This document shows positions 47,743 to 59,046 of a stretch of DNA of 64,000 nucleotides, piece after piece. Source of the stretch: Membranipora membranacea (lineage: Eukaryota; Bryozoa; Gymnolaemata; Cheilostomatida; Membraniporidae); the NCBI GenBank assembly GCA_914767715.1, contig OU612072.1, forward strand, positions 498,001-562,000, given 5' to 3'. Below the pieces are notes generated by a model. It saw nothing but the letters and a program-made list of their open reading frames with translations, was not told the origin of the DNA and searched no databases. A program made the position numbers and the translations under genes. How positions within the stretch are numbered: position 1 is the stretch's first letter; every line of letters starts with the position of its first letter.

Positions 47743-48189
47743 CTGAAAATTGTATAAGAAAGCCTGCTTATCATCTGTGAATGTGTAAGAAAGATGTCCA
47801 GAATAGGGGTATAGCTAAATACTGAGAGTGTTCAAAAATATATATTATAATGTTTATCTCAAAGATAACCAAAATAATAAACAGGTGTTACCTCCAACAG
47901 GTTAAATTAGCTGTGAAAGGAGCATCTGAGATAGTTTAAACTTTTTTGATACACTGGTTATCCTCTCAAGATGCAATCTGATTTCTGAGTTGCCCATCCT
48001 CAGTTTTGAATTGGTGCACTCAATGATGAGTTTCACGATAAAATCTCCCAGAAACCTGTCTGTCCAGCATAAAGTTTTCTATTATGCTGTAGTATCAGCA
48101 CTCCTCATCAAACTATTTAGCATTCTATTTTCAATGCTATCTATTCATCTGCTATTCATTACATAACTTGGTAGCAACATGGAGTAACA

Positions 48190-48263
48190 GGGGCATATAG
48201 AGCAATAGGTCGGCAAGTTGCCTTTTGATAGACAGGCTGCTGGATCAAACCCCAGTGGGGGCC
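48190..48263 (+). other. tRNA-derived SINE head (degenerate)
   Basis: TTGCCTTTTGATAGACAGGC followed by TGCTGGATCAAACCCCAGTG resembles the anticodon-arm to T-arm part of tRNA-derived SINEs. The B box is GGATCAAACCC, with one mismatch from consensus. The A box is weak. Lies in the last intron of IgSF copy B. Confidence 0.5.
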
Positions 48264-49939
48264 CATTTTCGTTTTGAGCTGCTCCAGTGACGGAAAATGT
48301 ATCCATATGAAGTTGAAAAGAAGGATTGAAAAAGGAAAGCTCAACAACAAAATGCAAGTAATAGGGGAGAGGAGAAATGGCTCCCTGCTTTTTAATGGGT
48401 ATGGTGGCAGCGATGTGATATGTAATATTCATGCCCAGGGCTCCCAACTAATTTGGTTGAAAATTAGTAGATTAAATCGGAGTTATAGGTGGCTTTGTAG
48501 ATATTTAGGGCAGCAAGCCCATGGCACTCAAGGCTTCCCCTGAGGGGTATACATGAAACCATAAACCAATGAACAAAAGTTATAACGTAGTGATATTTGA
48601 TTGTAATCATAGCTATGAAGCTTGAACATGAAAAGGTATTGAATGGGGATCGGGATTATGAATAAAAGACATTACTTCAATTGTTTTTAACTGAATCTGA
48701 AAATGAAAATTACAGAGAAGAATCAGAGAGAGACAGAAAATTTACTCTTAACAGAGTAGAGTTGGCCGGCCAGTTCATGGCTTTCAAAATAATATTGGTT
48801 TTCTGGAGCAGTACTTTTGTTTTTTTGTACTTAATAAACTTATTTGCAATCAATAGTTTCCTAAAGACTATTTGGTTGGTGTTATCCGAACATTCATCAT
48901 GGTTAATAGGTAAAAATCCTCTGCTAAAAATTAACGCTTAATTTTTGTTGTAGTCATAATGCTATTTGTGATATGATATGATTAATTCTCTCATAGCAAG
49001 GTACTGGAGTTGTGCCATCACTGATTGAGGCAACTCTCAATACCATCATTAATATCTCCCCGGGGAGTTTGGATTTTTTCACCACCCAAATCTTACATAA
49101 AATTGTCCTATGTAACCTGATGTAACCTGATGTAACTGCCTGACTGAATAATGCATTGGTATTTTGGTAGTCTTTAACGAAGAGTATTCTATTTTTTTAC
49201 AGACACAATAGCCATATCAAGGCCTTGAGTTTGTAAGAAAAAGAAATTTATTTTCTTGTATTCAAAACATCCTCTGCCAGATTAATTCAAAGGCAACAAA
49301 GGTGATACTGCAACGATTCCTACCTCTGTTTAATATCATTTCGCTAGATCTAAAAAAGAAAAATAAACAAAGCTATTCGAAACCACGTAAGTATTGGGCG
49401 CTCACATTGATCCAAATACTTTGAAGAGGATATTAAATGCAAACTTATTTTCAACCAGTGAGAGAGGAGATCACCCGATTTACGCTGAGATGAAAATTGA
49501 AACTGAAAGCAAACTAACGTTCTTCAAATTAATTTGGATTTATCCACCAGAAACGCTGTGCAGAAAATAAACTAATAACCCGTCTATTTTATGTGCAATT
49601 TAATAGATTAGCTACTTTTTGTTGACAATTTTGACAGGCACACAGAAAAATAGTCCCAATATCATTGGATTGATATCTTTTTTCATTATTGGGGTCTAAC
49701 AAAGGCAGGCTCATATTCGTTAAAGAGGCATTATTACCAGTATACCAGATAACTTTGAGTCAAAACAAATTGTAACTATGATAATAATAAGATATATACA
49801 CACCTCGTTTTGTTGGTATTGCCATTCTCGGTCAGGTTGATACTTGTTTCTTTTTTCCTGCAGAAATTAGGTCATCTGCAAAAGATTTAGCATAGTTTTT
49901 GTAAACTCATATAGCCTGTAAATATAAAACTGGGTATTT

Positions 49940-50252
49940 GTATTGGTATTGGTATTGGTGCTGGTGCTGGTGCTGGAGCTGGTGCTGGTGCTGGTGCTGG
50001 TGCTGGTGCTGGTGCTGGTGCTGGAGCTGGTGCTGGTGCTGGTGCTGGTGCTGGTGCTGGTGCTGGTGCTGGTGCTGGTGCTGGTGCTGGTGCTGGTGCT
50101 GGTGCTGGTGCTGGTGCTGGTGCTGGTGCTGGTGCTGGTGCTGGTGCTGGTGCTGGTGCTGGTGCTGGTGCTGGTGCTGGTGCTGGTGCTGGTGCTGGTG
50201 CTGGTGCTGGTGCTGGTGATGGTGCTGGTGCTGGTACTGGTGCTGGTATTGG
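49940..50252. repeat. Expanded (GGTGCT)n hexanucleotide tract, about 310 bp
   Basis: Roughly fifty copies of GGTGCT, with GGTATT variants at both ends and GGAGCT or GGTGAT variants inside. It creates spurious long ORFs of His-Gln on the minus strand and Leu-Val or Trp-Cys on the plus strand. It lies in the intron between the membrane exon and the first tail exon of IgSF copy B. Confidence 0.95.
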
Positions 50253-53041
50253 TTTATTTCCATTTCTATATCAAACCAAGTTTCGATAAATTGGAAATGT
50301 ATGGCTAAGGCTCAATACCTGCTACCACCAGATGCACAACAATAAGTATTACAGTTTAGAGTTACAGTTTTTAGAATAACTATTATCATAGATCATGGAT
50401 GTAACCTTGAGCTTGATGATGGATGGGTACGACAGGGTTGCAGGAACTTGTAAAGCATATATGGGCCAATCTTAGACTTCTTTGTACATGTCTACAAAGT
50501 GTGTTATACTGGAAAAGACCAGCGATTGTGTTTGATACTCAGAGAGATGTATGCAGAGGGTGGCTAGACTGTTGACTTCATCTAGGGAAGTACGCTTTAC
50601 GCTTGATTCATAAACTAAGACCATATTCTACTTAAACTGTCTTTATATTAACCATAAACTTTATAAGAAACCTCACCTACATAGCATACAGCGTAAAAAA
50701 AAGTTAATTGTGCCATTGAATTGTATAGCTGCAATGTTTACATTGATTTACAGCTCACAATTCGGCTTCTTTGTTGATGACTCCATCAATTTCGACCAGC
50801 TTTGGAGTTTGAAAATGAAACAAAAATTGAAAACGGTACAAAACGCAGGGGAGATAAGTTCGTTTGTGACTCTGACAAACATAGAGTATGACACATCTAC
50901 CAGTCAGTAACCTGTTGCTACATGATCTTATTGTATATCTCACTGATTTACATCAATACTAAACGATTTACATGCAAACTGCAGAAAAGAGTAACCCAGT
51001 TTGCAACGGTAAACACAAAACCATAAAATGTAACAGAAGCCAATTTCTGAAGTGGTTTGTACCACTCACCCTTGTAACATCTACTATTTAAGTTTCTTGA
51101 ATACTCTCGACATCAAATGAGAGTGAGGGCCATGGATGATGGTTAAATTTAACCAACCTATATTCCCAGCAAGTAAAGATAAAGGTATTTTCTGGTCTGG
51201 TAATGGTTTAAAATTCACTGTGCTGATACTACCTAACAGGGAAAAGTCAAGTGACACTTTGTAAAATAAGGATTGACCGAAAGTTCAGGCAAATTATATT
51301 AAGCTCAATCAATGATGTTGCTGACCTTAAGCATGACAAAGTCAATTTTTAATAGGAACACTCCTTGAATTTATAATACAAAAGGAAATCCGAACTTCAT
51401 CAGTCATTTGGTGTTATTCTGAGTCTAAGTCAAATCATTTTAGTTCTACACATCATATGAATGACATTTATAAAGCATGACCTTAGATGACTCACCTTTG
51501 CGTTTTTTCCAGCAGCAGAATCCGATAATACCAACAATAATAATTGCGACTATAACCCCTCCTACTAGTCCACCTATAGTAGCTGCTAATGTTTGGGCTT
51601 GGGGTTTAGCATTAGTGGATACTGTTGGTGGGGGATGGTCGGTGCGGTGTCATCCCACGTGATTTGCCATGTAATAGATAGCGGACTTAGACCTACAAGA
51701 AATGATATACAGGTTTTATGATTACTGGTTAGGTCTCTACTTGCCTGTAATTTTTTTCTGGTAGTTTTGTATTGTCTGTAGCCTCATCGACACAAATGTA
51801 CCAATATTCATCCAGATAAAGGATGATACAACGTGATTCATATAATGTGTTTATGAGCAAAAGTGATTGATAATACTCATAACTAAAATTATTTTCATAT
51901 ATTACTGAGAGCATAGTTTTATTAATAAAACAGACACCATATAGAGACATCACTGTCTCAGGTGTTCCATGCTCAACGATATTGCTTTTTGATCAAAGGC
52001 AGAGCAAAAAAAATAATTACAATGAGAAAAGTTATAGCGGATCCAAAGACACACAAAATCAGCAAAGAAAAAAGTTAGGACAAGTAAACACTCACCGATT
52101 CCATCATTTGCTCCGTTACATGTGATCTCTTCTACCTCCCCATTGTCTCTTGAGTTTTCCCCAAAGGTTAAGATGCTGGTATCTGCAGAGCTGATATCTG
52201 TTGAATTAGATGTCCAGGAATAAGTAGGTGTAGGATAACCGTGGATATTGCAGATCAGTGGAGTTGGTGATTTAAGATCATTCTCTATAGATATCGGTGA
52301 TAGCTGGTTCCAGTCTTGGGAGATATCTGAAATTGTGTTACAAATACAAAGTCAAGCTGGTGCCGCATCATAGGAAAACTTCATTAAACAGAAAAAAAGT
52401 ACATATTAGAGTTAGAAATATTATCGAACTAATGAGACTCACATCGAGGCCTGATTTCCTTTGTCTTTACTAAATCCTCTTTGTTCGGCTAGTCACTATG
52501 TCCTCTTTCTGTGCAGCGTACAGTAAACCCATCTCTGTCTACAGGACTTGTAGTGTATGATCCACCTGGTAATGCAGTCACTTCTCCAGATTCTCTGACT
52601 AATTCTGTATCAAACACCATAATATTATTATTGGATAACTTGGACTTCCAAGGCAATTACAAAGATATCCGAGGACCATGTTTTGTAACTTGAGCAGATT
52701 TCTTACATAGAACTTAAAAACCCATATGGAGGGATGAACCAAAGTTCAAAAATATTGAAGACATCTCATAAATATTGAGCCTATTAGCTTCATTTGTGTC
52801 CATAGGTCGATTCTGGGCTCTATTCTCTACTCTAAATTATGCTGGGATTTTTAAAGTGATGGGAGGGGAGGCTCAACAATGGCAAACAAGGAAGCTTGGA
52901 AACTAGGGTGCAAAGAATTCAGCCTATTGAGTCTGTATGTTTTAATCATCTCCATCATGTATGATCACTGTGAAGATTATATTTTCTTAATTTGAATTTT
53001 TTTTGCAACCAAAGCCGTAGAATAGAATTAATGAAGACAGG

Positions 53042-53245
53042 AGTAGGGGGTAGCTCGGTCGGTTAGAGCCCCTTTCCTCTGGTGCAATGGTTGGAGGTCT
53101 CAGGTTCGAATCCCGCTGCAACCTACTGACTGCTGGGCTCAATTGATGCCCCAGGTGTGCTCAAACCTGCCTGCAAACTGAATGGAACTTGGCGCCCAAT
53201 ATAGCGTCCGTGCCCTTAAGGCACCTGTATTTCTCAGTCTTTGGG
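53042..53245 (+). other. tRNA-derived SINE
   Basis: 53042-53127 is tRNA-like: AGTAGG pairs with CCTACT at the ends, the A box is TAGCTCGGTCGGTTAGAG and the B box is GGTTCGAATCCC. The long variable region and the unrelated GC-rich body that follows (to TTAAGGCACCTGTATTTCTC) point to a SINE. Inserted in an intron of IgSF copy B. Confidence 0.65.
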
Positions 53246-53320
53246 CAGAAACAAACTTGCGATTTTTAATCCACATTTTGACCCACATAAGTCACAGTAA
53301 CATGATTATCAGTAATAATG

Positions 53321-53630
53321 TTGGTTATTGAAGTTAACGTCCAAAAGCATATAATCATTGTTCAATGAATTTTGAGTGACTTGCTCAGTATGAGCAGAAT
53401 AAGTTTTTGTCATTGGGGCAGCCTTAAGATCAGTAAAAATAAAAAATTAGTTTTAAGAGATGTTTTTCATAGTTTGTCTATAATTCAAAAATGGCCCCTA
53501 CAAGAGTGTGTAGCTGGGAAGATTTTGTCAGAAGTTGGTGTGCCTAGCTGAAGCAGGACTGAAAATCATTGAAAGAAAAAATTTTTATATTTTACCCATT
53601 TGCAATGATAGCGCATTTGATTCACTGTGG
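53321..53630. repeat. Dispersed repeat, inverted partner of 4272-4590
   Basis: The reverse complement matches the repeat in the first intron of IgSF copy A over its whole length, with scattered substitutions. It follows the SINE at 53042-53245. Confidence 0.75.
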
Positions 53631-55160
53631 AGGGATTTCATTCGGAGAACATCATATAGCTGATAGGGAATATGTTAAGATAAGATACAGTTAATTGATA
53701 ATAGTGTCCAATGTATAGTTACTATATAAGTATTTTTCAGTAGAGTCTGACTGACAGCTGACAGTGATAGTCTCGTTCTCCACCACAGGATCTCTATCAA
53801 CAGATAATGTCAGATTCCTCGGTGGTACTATAAAAACAAAAAATACATTATCCCCTCATCAATTCTGTAAGTCAAAGTAAGTGAGGTAAAAGCTAATTTA
53901 AATTCAATTCAAGTTTCATTCATCGGGTCTCACCAATGTCATATCAAGAAAAAGATAATTAAATTAGCCAATAACAATGATTGTGAAAACTTTTTTAGTA
54001 AAATTTTCATTGAATGTTAAAAAAAAATGCATCGGTTATTATGATAGATAAAGAACAAATACCTGATTACCCAGCTTTGTGATATCAAATAGTCTAAATA
54101 ATGTAAGATTGATTCGTATTCCATATTTTTCTCACTGAGTATGGGTTTGACTTCTATTTCAGAATTTCCTGATGTGGAAAAACTTCGACAAGTTATCGGT
54201 AGTGAAGATAGAGCTTCTGTGATGTCAAATCTAGCAGTCATCGTGTTTTCGTTTGCAGGAAGATTACACTGAGCTTCATCGACTGGAACTGAAGAGGGCC
54301 AAGTATTTAACTGTTCCCATGGACCGTTGTCTACTCGTGTACATGTTATTCGGAAGTTGTTGTTTGCAGTGTCTAAGGCCAAGTACATAAGATATGACCC
54401 AGTGGCTGGTACAACTGAACTTTTACATTTTACTGTGAGCGGTTCTCCGAGATAATAACTGCCACCAGTAGTAGTATGGTTACTCAGTGTAAACTCTATA
54501 ACAATAAAGGCATCCACAATGACAGAGTAAGATGTGTATTTTTAAAGCTTGAATTCTCTAATTATTGAACGATCGGACTTGTTATCTTGGTGAAATCTAA
54601 ACTAATATGATCTAAATATATATATTGTAACATATCGTAATTTTATCACTCTTCACACTAAATCTATTTGATTGTTTAAAGCATGTGAATTACAGTTTTT
54701 CAAACAAGAAACAACTCTAATTACTAGTAATTTAAATGACAAATTATGAGTGCAATAATTGAAGATTGGGTTCAGGTACAGCTGTTAATGTCACCTTAAT
54801 GTATGTCAGGCTAACACTTACCTTCAGCTGAGGAGTGCATCATAGTCGTCACAAAGATGCAGATCACTGCAAAACACCTCCTCAATTCTAGCCATAAACT
54901 CATATTAAGGGTGGTTCAAGACTAGAAAAGATAGAAAGGATCCCCACATAGTTATGTTACTAGTATTTATCTTGTATGTTAGGAAATGGACATGGCACTA
55001 CTAGTCATGTGGCGGACCAGTTCCAGATGTGGGTAGAAATGTAATATCACATTACAAAATAGACTACAGTTCTAAAATGCCCTGTTGGATAGGCCCTGAG
55101 GGCCTATGTCTGGGAGTCTGTCTCCAAACATGTCCCAAGACACCTAACTGCTATGGGACC

Positions 55161-55189
55161 AATGAACTACCTCTGAGAGGTAGTTCATT
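55161..55189. repeat. Short perfect hairpin
   Basis: AATGAACTACCTCT and AGAGGTAGTTCATT flank a single G. No function inferred. Confidence 0.8.
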
Positions 55190-55702
55190 GATGAGAGTTG
55201 TATAACAAAAGGCTCTTTGTTTGGTGAACAAATGAGTACAATGGCAGGCAAAGTTTGCCTGTCTGATTACATGTTGGATGGTTGGATCGATGGTTGGGGA
55301 ACCTTTATGGTAGCCTCAGTTCTCCACTCTTGCTCCTCACATTTGTGGGTATACACAATCCACCTGTGCTACAATATGTAGGAACCCCTGTTTAAGGGTA
55401 ATTTACAACTGTACTTTATTTTGTAATGCAATTGTGTTGACTTATTATGAAGATGTGATAAAAAGTTTGAAATTGTCTCCAGTCATATGTCATAACATAC
55501 ATGTCATATGATATATAATATATAGTATAATGACATTACATTTACTGCATTAGTTGGATACTACTAGATGGCATTAACTTGGATCAGTCAGTTTGACTAA
55601 CCTCGGTCCCTTTCATGTTTCTTTGTTATGGAATTGAATAGAGAACTGCTTTCGTTCAGCCAACTGATTGCTTACTTTTAATTATAATTACATTGTGTTG
55701 AC

Positions 55703-56198
55703 CTGGGGCTGGTTTCAATTAGGATCCGGCTAAATTGTATTTAGCACAACGTATACCTGAGCTGTAGCCAGATCTTAGCAGCCACTTTAATCATGTTTCA
55801 ATTAGGCCCTGCTACCACTCAGTTGTCACTCAGGTTAGTAGATTGATATTCATTTTGGAGAGATTTCACATTATCACTAATCACGACAGAGTTTATGAGT
55901 TAGTGGTTTTTTATGTCTAGTGTCATTGCAGATTAATTACACTTTGATGAATCGTAATTTATCATAAATTACGATAGTATGATAATATATAATTCAATAA
56001 ATTAGCATATCTTACATATAAAAGTGCATGGTGGCTGAGTGATAGCCATCTGAAACAAAACAGTCAAGATTCGGCTCAGGATCAGCTATGAGTGTGTTAT
56101 ATTTATCCTAATTGAAACCCGATTTGGTGAGTGGCTGAGCTTTAGCTGGCCTGTAGCCGTGAAAGCACGGCTAAATCTCTAATTGAAACCAGCCCCTG
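55703..56198. mobile_element. 496-bp MITE with GGGGCTGGTTTCAATTAG termini
   Basis: The left end CTGGGGCTGGTTTCAATTAG and the reverse complement of the right end CAGGGGCTGGTTTCAATTAG differ by one base. Internal sub-repeats of TCAATTAGG/CCTAATTGAAAC occur at 55799 and 56108. CAGGGG ends fit hAT-type elements, but no clean 8-bp target duplication is visible. No coding capacity. Confidence 0.7.
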
Positions 56199-56929
56199 TG
56201 GTTCTACTCACTCTTCAATACGCTTACTTAGCAGTCCCAAAATTAAAATTGTGAGGATCCGAACTAATCTATCTATGAAATTTATGATGTTATGGATACT
56301 CACATCTCACAATCAATGGAACAGTACTGTAAGCTGCATGTGATATGAACTGTTAAACGACGTTTGGGGCCCAATAAGGCACAGCATAAACTTGTGCTCA
56401 AAACTTGATTATGGTATGCTTTATAAATGTGAATTTCAAATAAATATAGAGAGTGTCTTACTACTCAGTCCTAATGTGAGAGTGAGCAAACTTCCTGTTA
56501 TTGCTCAATAGACATTTGTAAGGGAAGACGCCAAAGTGATTATCCATGTCAATGACTAGGGGTTGTCAGCACATGTGCTGTAATTAATTTAGTGCAGACA
56601 ACTCCTTTGGTTACTGTTGAGTAACTCTTATTATTTATTTGTAGAGGTTTTCTTAAAAGTAGACAAATAACAAAAGGAATTCTATTATAGATAACTTGTT
56701 TACCTCTGAAAACAGCAAAAGAAACAGATTAAGCTTACTACCAAAATTAAACACAGAGTTAATTATAATAAATAAACATGTGACAATATTTGTGGGTATG
56801 AGTTATGAAATAAAAAAAGTATTGACGAAAAAAAGTTTGGATAATAGTGTTGCAGTTAAGGAGCTGATTAGATTAGCCGCACAATAAACATTGGGTAAAG
56901 ATATAAATGTTCAAACTATGAGTTTACTG

Positions 56930-57720
56930 TATCATATTCCAGGTAAATTAAAAGTCAGGAGATTAAGGATATGCTTAGAAGCTTTGTTTTTTGCAACTTT
57001 TTTATGTGTAAAGTTTTGAAATAAATATCGTCGTCTACTTTTTAGTGTAGGTAAATTTAAAAGCGATCTACCAGTTGTGACAGAAAACTTCTTTGGAGCA
57101 GATATAATAATTCTGATTGCACTATTTTGAAATTTCTCAGTTGTTCCAGTGACCTTTTGTGTAGCATCTAGGTAAATTGCTGAGCAATATTCTAAAATTG
57201 GTCGGACAATGCTTTTATGATATTATTGTTCGTTATGAATGTTGAATGACGGCTGACGCAGTACGTGTTTGATTGATATAGATAGAATTATCTTCACTTG
57301 GGGTTGTAGCTTATAGTGAGACGTTTAAATAAACGTGTTGACTTGTATAGGGTTAAACACTAACTGATTCATGTTCTATTGAATACTACATAGCATGCAT
57401 ATAAAGGATTAAAATCATTGTGGGGTCAGAGGTTAACAATTGTAAAAAATGATTCATACTATACTTTAGTAACTTTTAAGGGATTCTTCAACATTCATGT
57501 ATTTTTCAAGTTTAGAAATGAGATAGACTAGTTTGTTTGCTCTAGTTGTAACATTAGTAGCATGGGTATGAAATCTGAGGTCTGTGTCGAGAGCAACTCC
57601 CAAAAACATTGATTGAGAGCTGTGATTCAATTTTTGTGTTTTGAAAATTCACTAAGTAAATGTCTAAAGTAAAATTGACTAATTAAATGTCTTGTATCAA
57701 TGTCTATTGATCGAGGTGCT
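56930..57720 (-). pseudogene. LINE 3'-terminal coding fragment
   Basis: Minus-strand frames with stops: a LGVAL.. type block with THATNVTTRANKLVY (about 57600-57500), then SIVRPILEYCSAIYLD, EKFQNSAIRIIISAPKK and LPTLKSRRRYLF (57215-57010). This is the region after the RT palm of CR1/jockey-like LINEs. The plus-strand frame at 56696-56887 is its antisense shadow in part. Confidence 0.7.
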
Positions 57721-57749
57721 GAATTAAAATAAAGTCTTCTTCACTCCAG

Positions 57750-58139
57750 CAGTGGCGTATATTACCACTCACGGCCCACGGAATTCTGTGAGTGGCTGAA
57801 TAGCTCAGTGTGTAGAGCGTCCGTCTAATAATCACTGTTTATAAGATTGTTGTGGGTTCGAATCCCATCAAGGACAGTTTTTTTTCAAATGGGTGCTTTA
57901 TAACTGGAGCATTTTTACCGTAATCTTCTACTGCTATTGAGTTGTTTTCTGAAAGTACCCAACAGCTCAGTGAGCTATTGAAATACCTCTCTGCTTGCAC
58001 TATTTTGCTACCGATATGCTTAAGCGCCCCTCCCACACCCTCCCCGCCACGCCTACGGCGTGTGGATCTGGCTGCGCCCGATTATTATGCTCAACTCTGA
58101 AAAGTCAGTGAGTGAAATTTTTTAGAATATACGCCCCTG
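57750..58139. mobile_element. 390-bp non-autonomous hAT-type element with an 8-bp target duplication
   Basis: CACTCCAG occurs directly outside both ends (57742-57749 and 58140-58147). The left terminus CAGTGGCGTATATT matches the reverse complement of the right terminus CAGGGGCGTATATT. An 8-bp duplication with CAG...CTG ends is the hAT signature. It contains a tRNA-like segment and a GC-rich stretch (58028-58075) but no transposase. Confidence 0.9.
57794..57877 (+). other. tRNA-like segment inside the hAT-type MITE
   Basis: A box TAGCTCAGTGTGTAGAGCG, B box GGGTTCGAATCCC and a T-stem with all five positions paired (one G-U), followed by a run of T that would stop RNA polymerase III. The acceptor ends do not pair, so it is not a functional tRNA. 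Confidence 0.6.
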
Positions 58140-58456
58140 CACTCCAGCCAGTCTCTACTAGTTAAGCCTAAGTAGTTTTACAAACAGTATGGCATGCCAA
58201 GTGAACAGGGAATCACATGGAATAGGAAGAAGAATTAAAAGGTTAAACCAATGACTACTCCGTGGTCAAACTAACAAAGATATTTGTATCTTAAATCCAA
58301 ATTTATGAACATGATGGAACAAGGTCACGACGGATTTGCCCAAGTTGTCAAATAATTTTAAAACTTTTCTAGGGTCAAAGATCATTTTAGTATAATAAAT
58401 AGGAAATCTATTTTTGACCAGTAGATTGTGCTAATTTGTACTTAAAGGTTCCGCCT

Positions 58457-58501
58457 ATGGATACAGAGCGATTCAACTTTGAAAAAGGGGTTAAAAAGTA
58501 A
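58457..58501 (+). CDS. C-terminal end of an unrecognised ORF
   Basis: Reads MDTERFNFEKGVKK then TAA. It may be the tail of a longer frame whose upstream part is lost. The next frame starts seven bases after this stop, following two more TAA triplets. Confidence 0.25.
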   Translation: MDTERFNFEKGVKK

Positions 58502-58507
58502 TAATAA

Positions 58508-58852
58508 ATGGAAGATCAATATAAACTTTATGAAGAACTTGCTAAGCAGAGACACCTAGCTATACAGCGTTTTCTAAATGAGAAAATTGAGAATGCACTG
58601 AAGGAAGCAAAGGTTAAGGCTCAGGCAGTGCCTTTTGTCACTCCCATTGTGGAAGCGATTGAAAAAATCACTCATGTGACAACCATTAAAATTTCGCTGT
58701 CAAAAGAATACGTACATAGAATACTTTTTACAGATATATACCAATATGACAACCTGTTTAACACTGTTTTGGTTTTATATAAGGATGGGATCTACCAAGC
58801 ACCGATTGCAGAAATGTTAAAATATGGTGTTGTTGAGTCTCTCATATTTTAA
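58508..58852 (+). CDS. Unrecognised 114-residue protein
   Basis: A complete frame with no introns. The N-terminal half is charged and probably helical (EDQYKLYEELAKQRHLAI, FLNEKIENALKEAKVKAQ). The second half looks globular (VTTIKISLSKEYVHRIL, NTVLVLYKDGIYQAP). It has no signal peptide and no membrane helix. It lies in a row of closely spaced plus-strand frames, which is unusual in an intron-rich animal genome and more typical of virus-like or large transposon gene blocks. No family recognised. Confidence 0.45.
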   Translation: MEDQYKLYEELAKQRHLAIQRFLNEKIENALKEAKVKAQAVPFVTPIVEAIEKITHVTTIKISLSKEYVHRILFTDIYQYDNLFNTVLVLYKDGIYQAPIAEMLKYGVVESLIF

Positions 58853-58875
58853 GGTCAAGGTGGTAAAACATTGAC

Positions 58876-59046
58876 ATGCTTCCTACTTATATGCAGACAC
58901 AGCAATTCAAGACCAGACTCATCAATTTTAATGAGTTTTATACGAGCAACTCGGGTACTAACCAACAGACATTGACTCAAGCAAAAGAGGAATTGGAAAC
59001 TGAGGATGTTCGTGAATTTGAGGCGGAGGATGGAACTGAGGATTAG
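58876..59046 (+). CDS. Unrecognised 56-residue acidic ORF
   Basis: Starts 23 bases after the 114-residue frame (MLPTYMQTQQFKTRLINF) and ends in an acidic stretch (EELETEDVREFEAEDGTED). The bias towards Q, T, E and D looks non-random. The following sequence stays open for short stretches in other frames (QFEEADKDLDSIL; NERFAVGVGPADHLSMLLAS to 59209), as if one or more frames had been broken. Confidence 0.35.
   Translation: MLPTYMQTQQFKTRLINFNEFYTSNSGTNQQTLTQAKEELETEDVREFEAEDGTED

Larger units (their letters stand above)
47539..54903 (-). pseudogene. IgSF transmembrane receptor, copy B (paralogue of copy A, probably a pseudogene)
   Basis: Exons: 54903-54822 (ATG, signal peptide, MSLWLELRRCFAVICIFV), 54495-54136 (Ig1), 53827-53723 and 52604-52443 (Ig2 halves), 52326-52096 (Ig3), 51692-51496 (membrane), 49857-49804 and 47742-47539 (tail). 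Ig1, the second half of Ig2 and Ig3 have exactly copy-A lengths (360, 162, 231), and splice phases match. Lesions: TAG at 52491-52489 replaces the Trp of copy A (HSDW); the 197-base membrane exon is out of frame between WDDTAP and PPPTVSTNA; TAG at 47643-47641 follows RQTY in the tail. The tail has tyrosine motifs DYVNG, VYERI and DDYAHV that resemble SH2-docking or ITIM-like sites. The step from membrane exon (phase 1) to the first tail exon (phase 0) implies a missing exon. Confidence 0.8.

Noticed and set aside
49907-50308. Long ORFs of His-Gln, Leu-Val and Trp-Cys repeats on both strands
   Set aside because: All are translations of the GGTGCT hexanucleotide tract in different frames. It lies in an intron and has no independent support.
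7325-57877. Functional tRNA genes at 7325, 19868, 48190, 53042 and 57794
   Set aside because: A and B boxes are present, but acceptor stems mostly fail to pair and three of the five sit inside or next to repeats. They are better read as SINE heads or pseudo-tRNAs.
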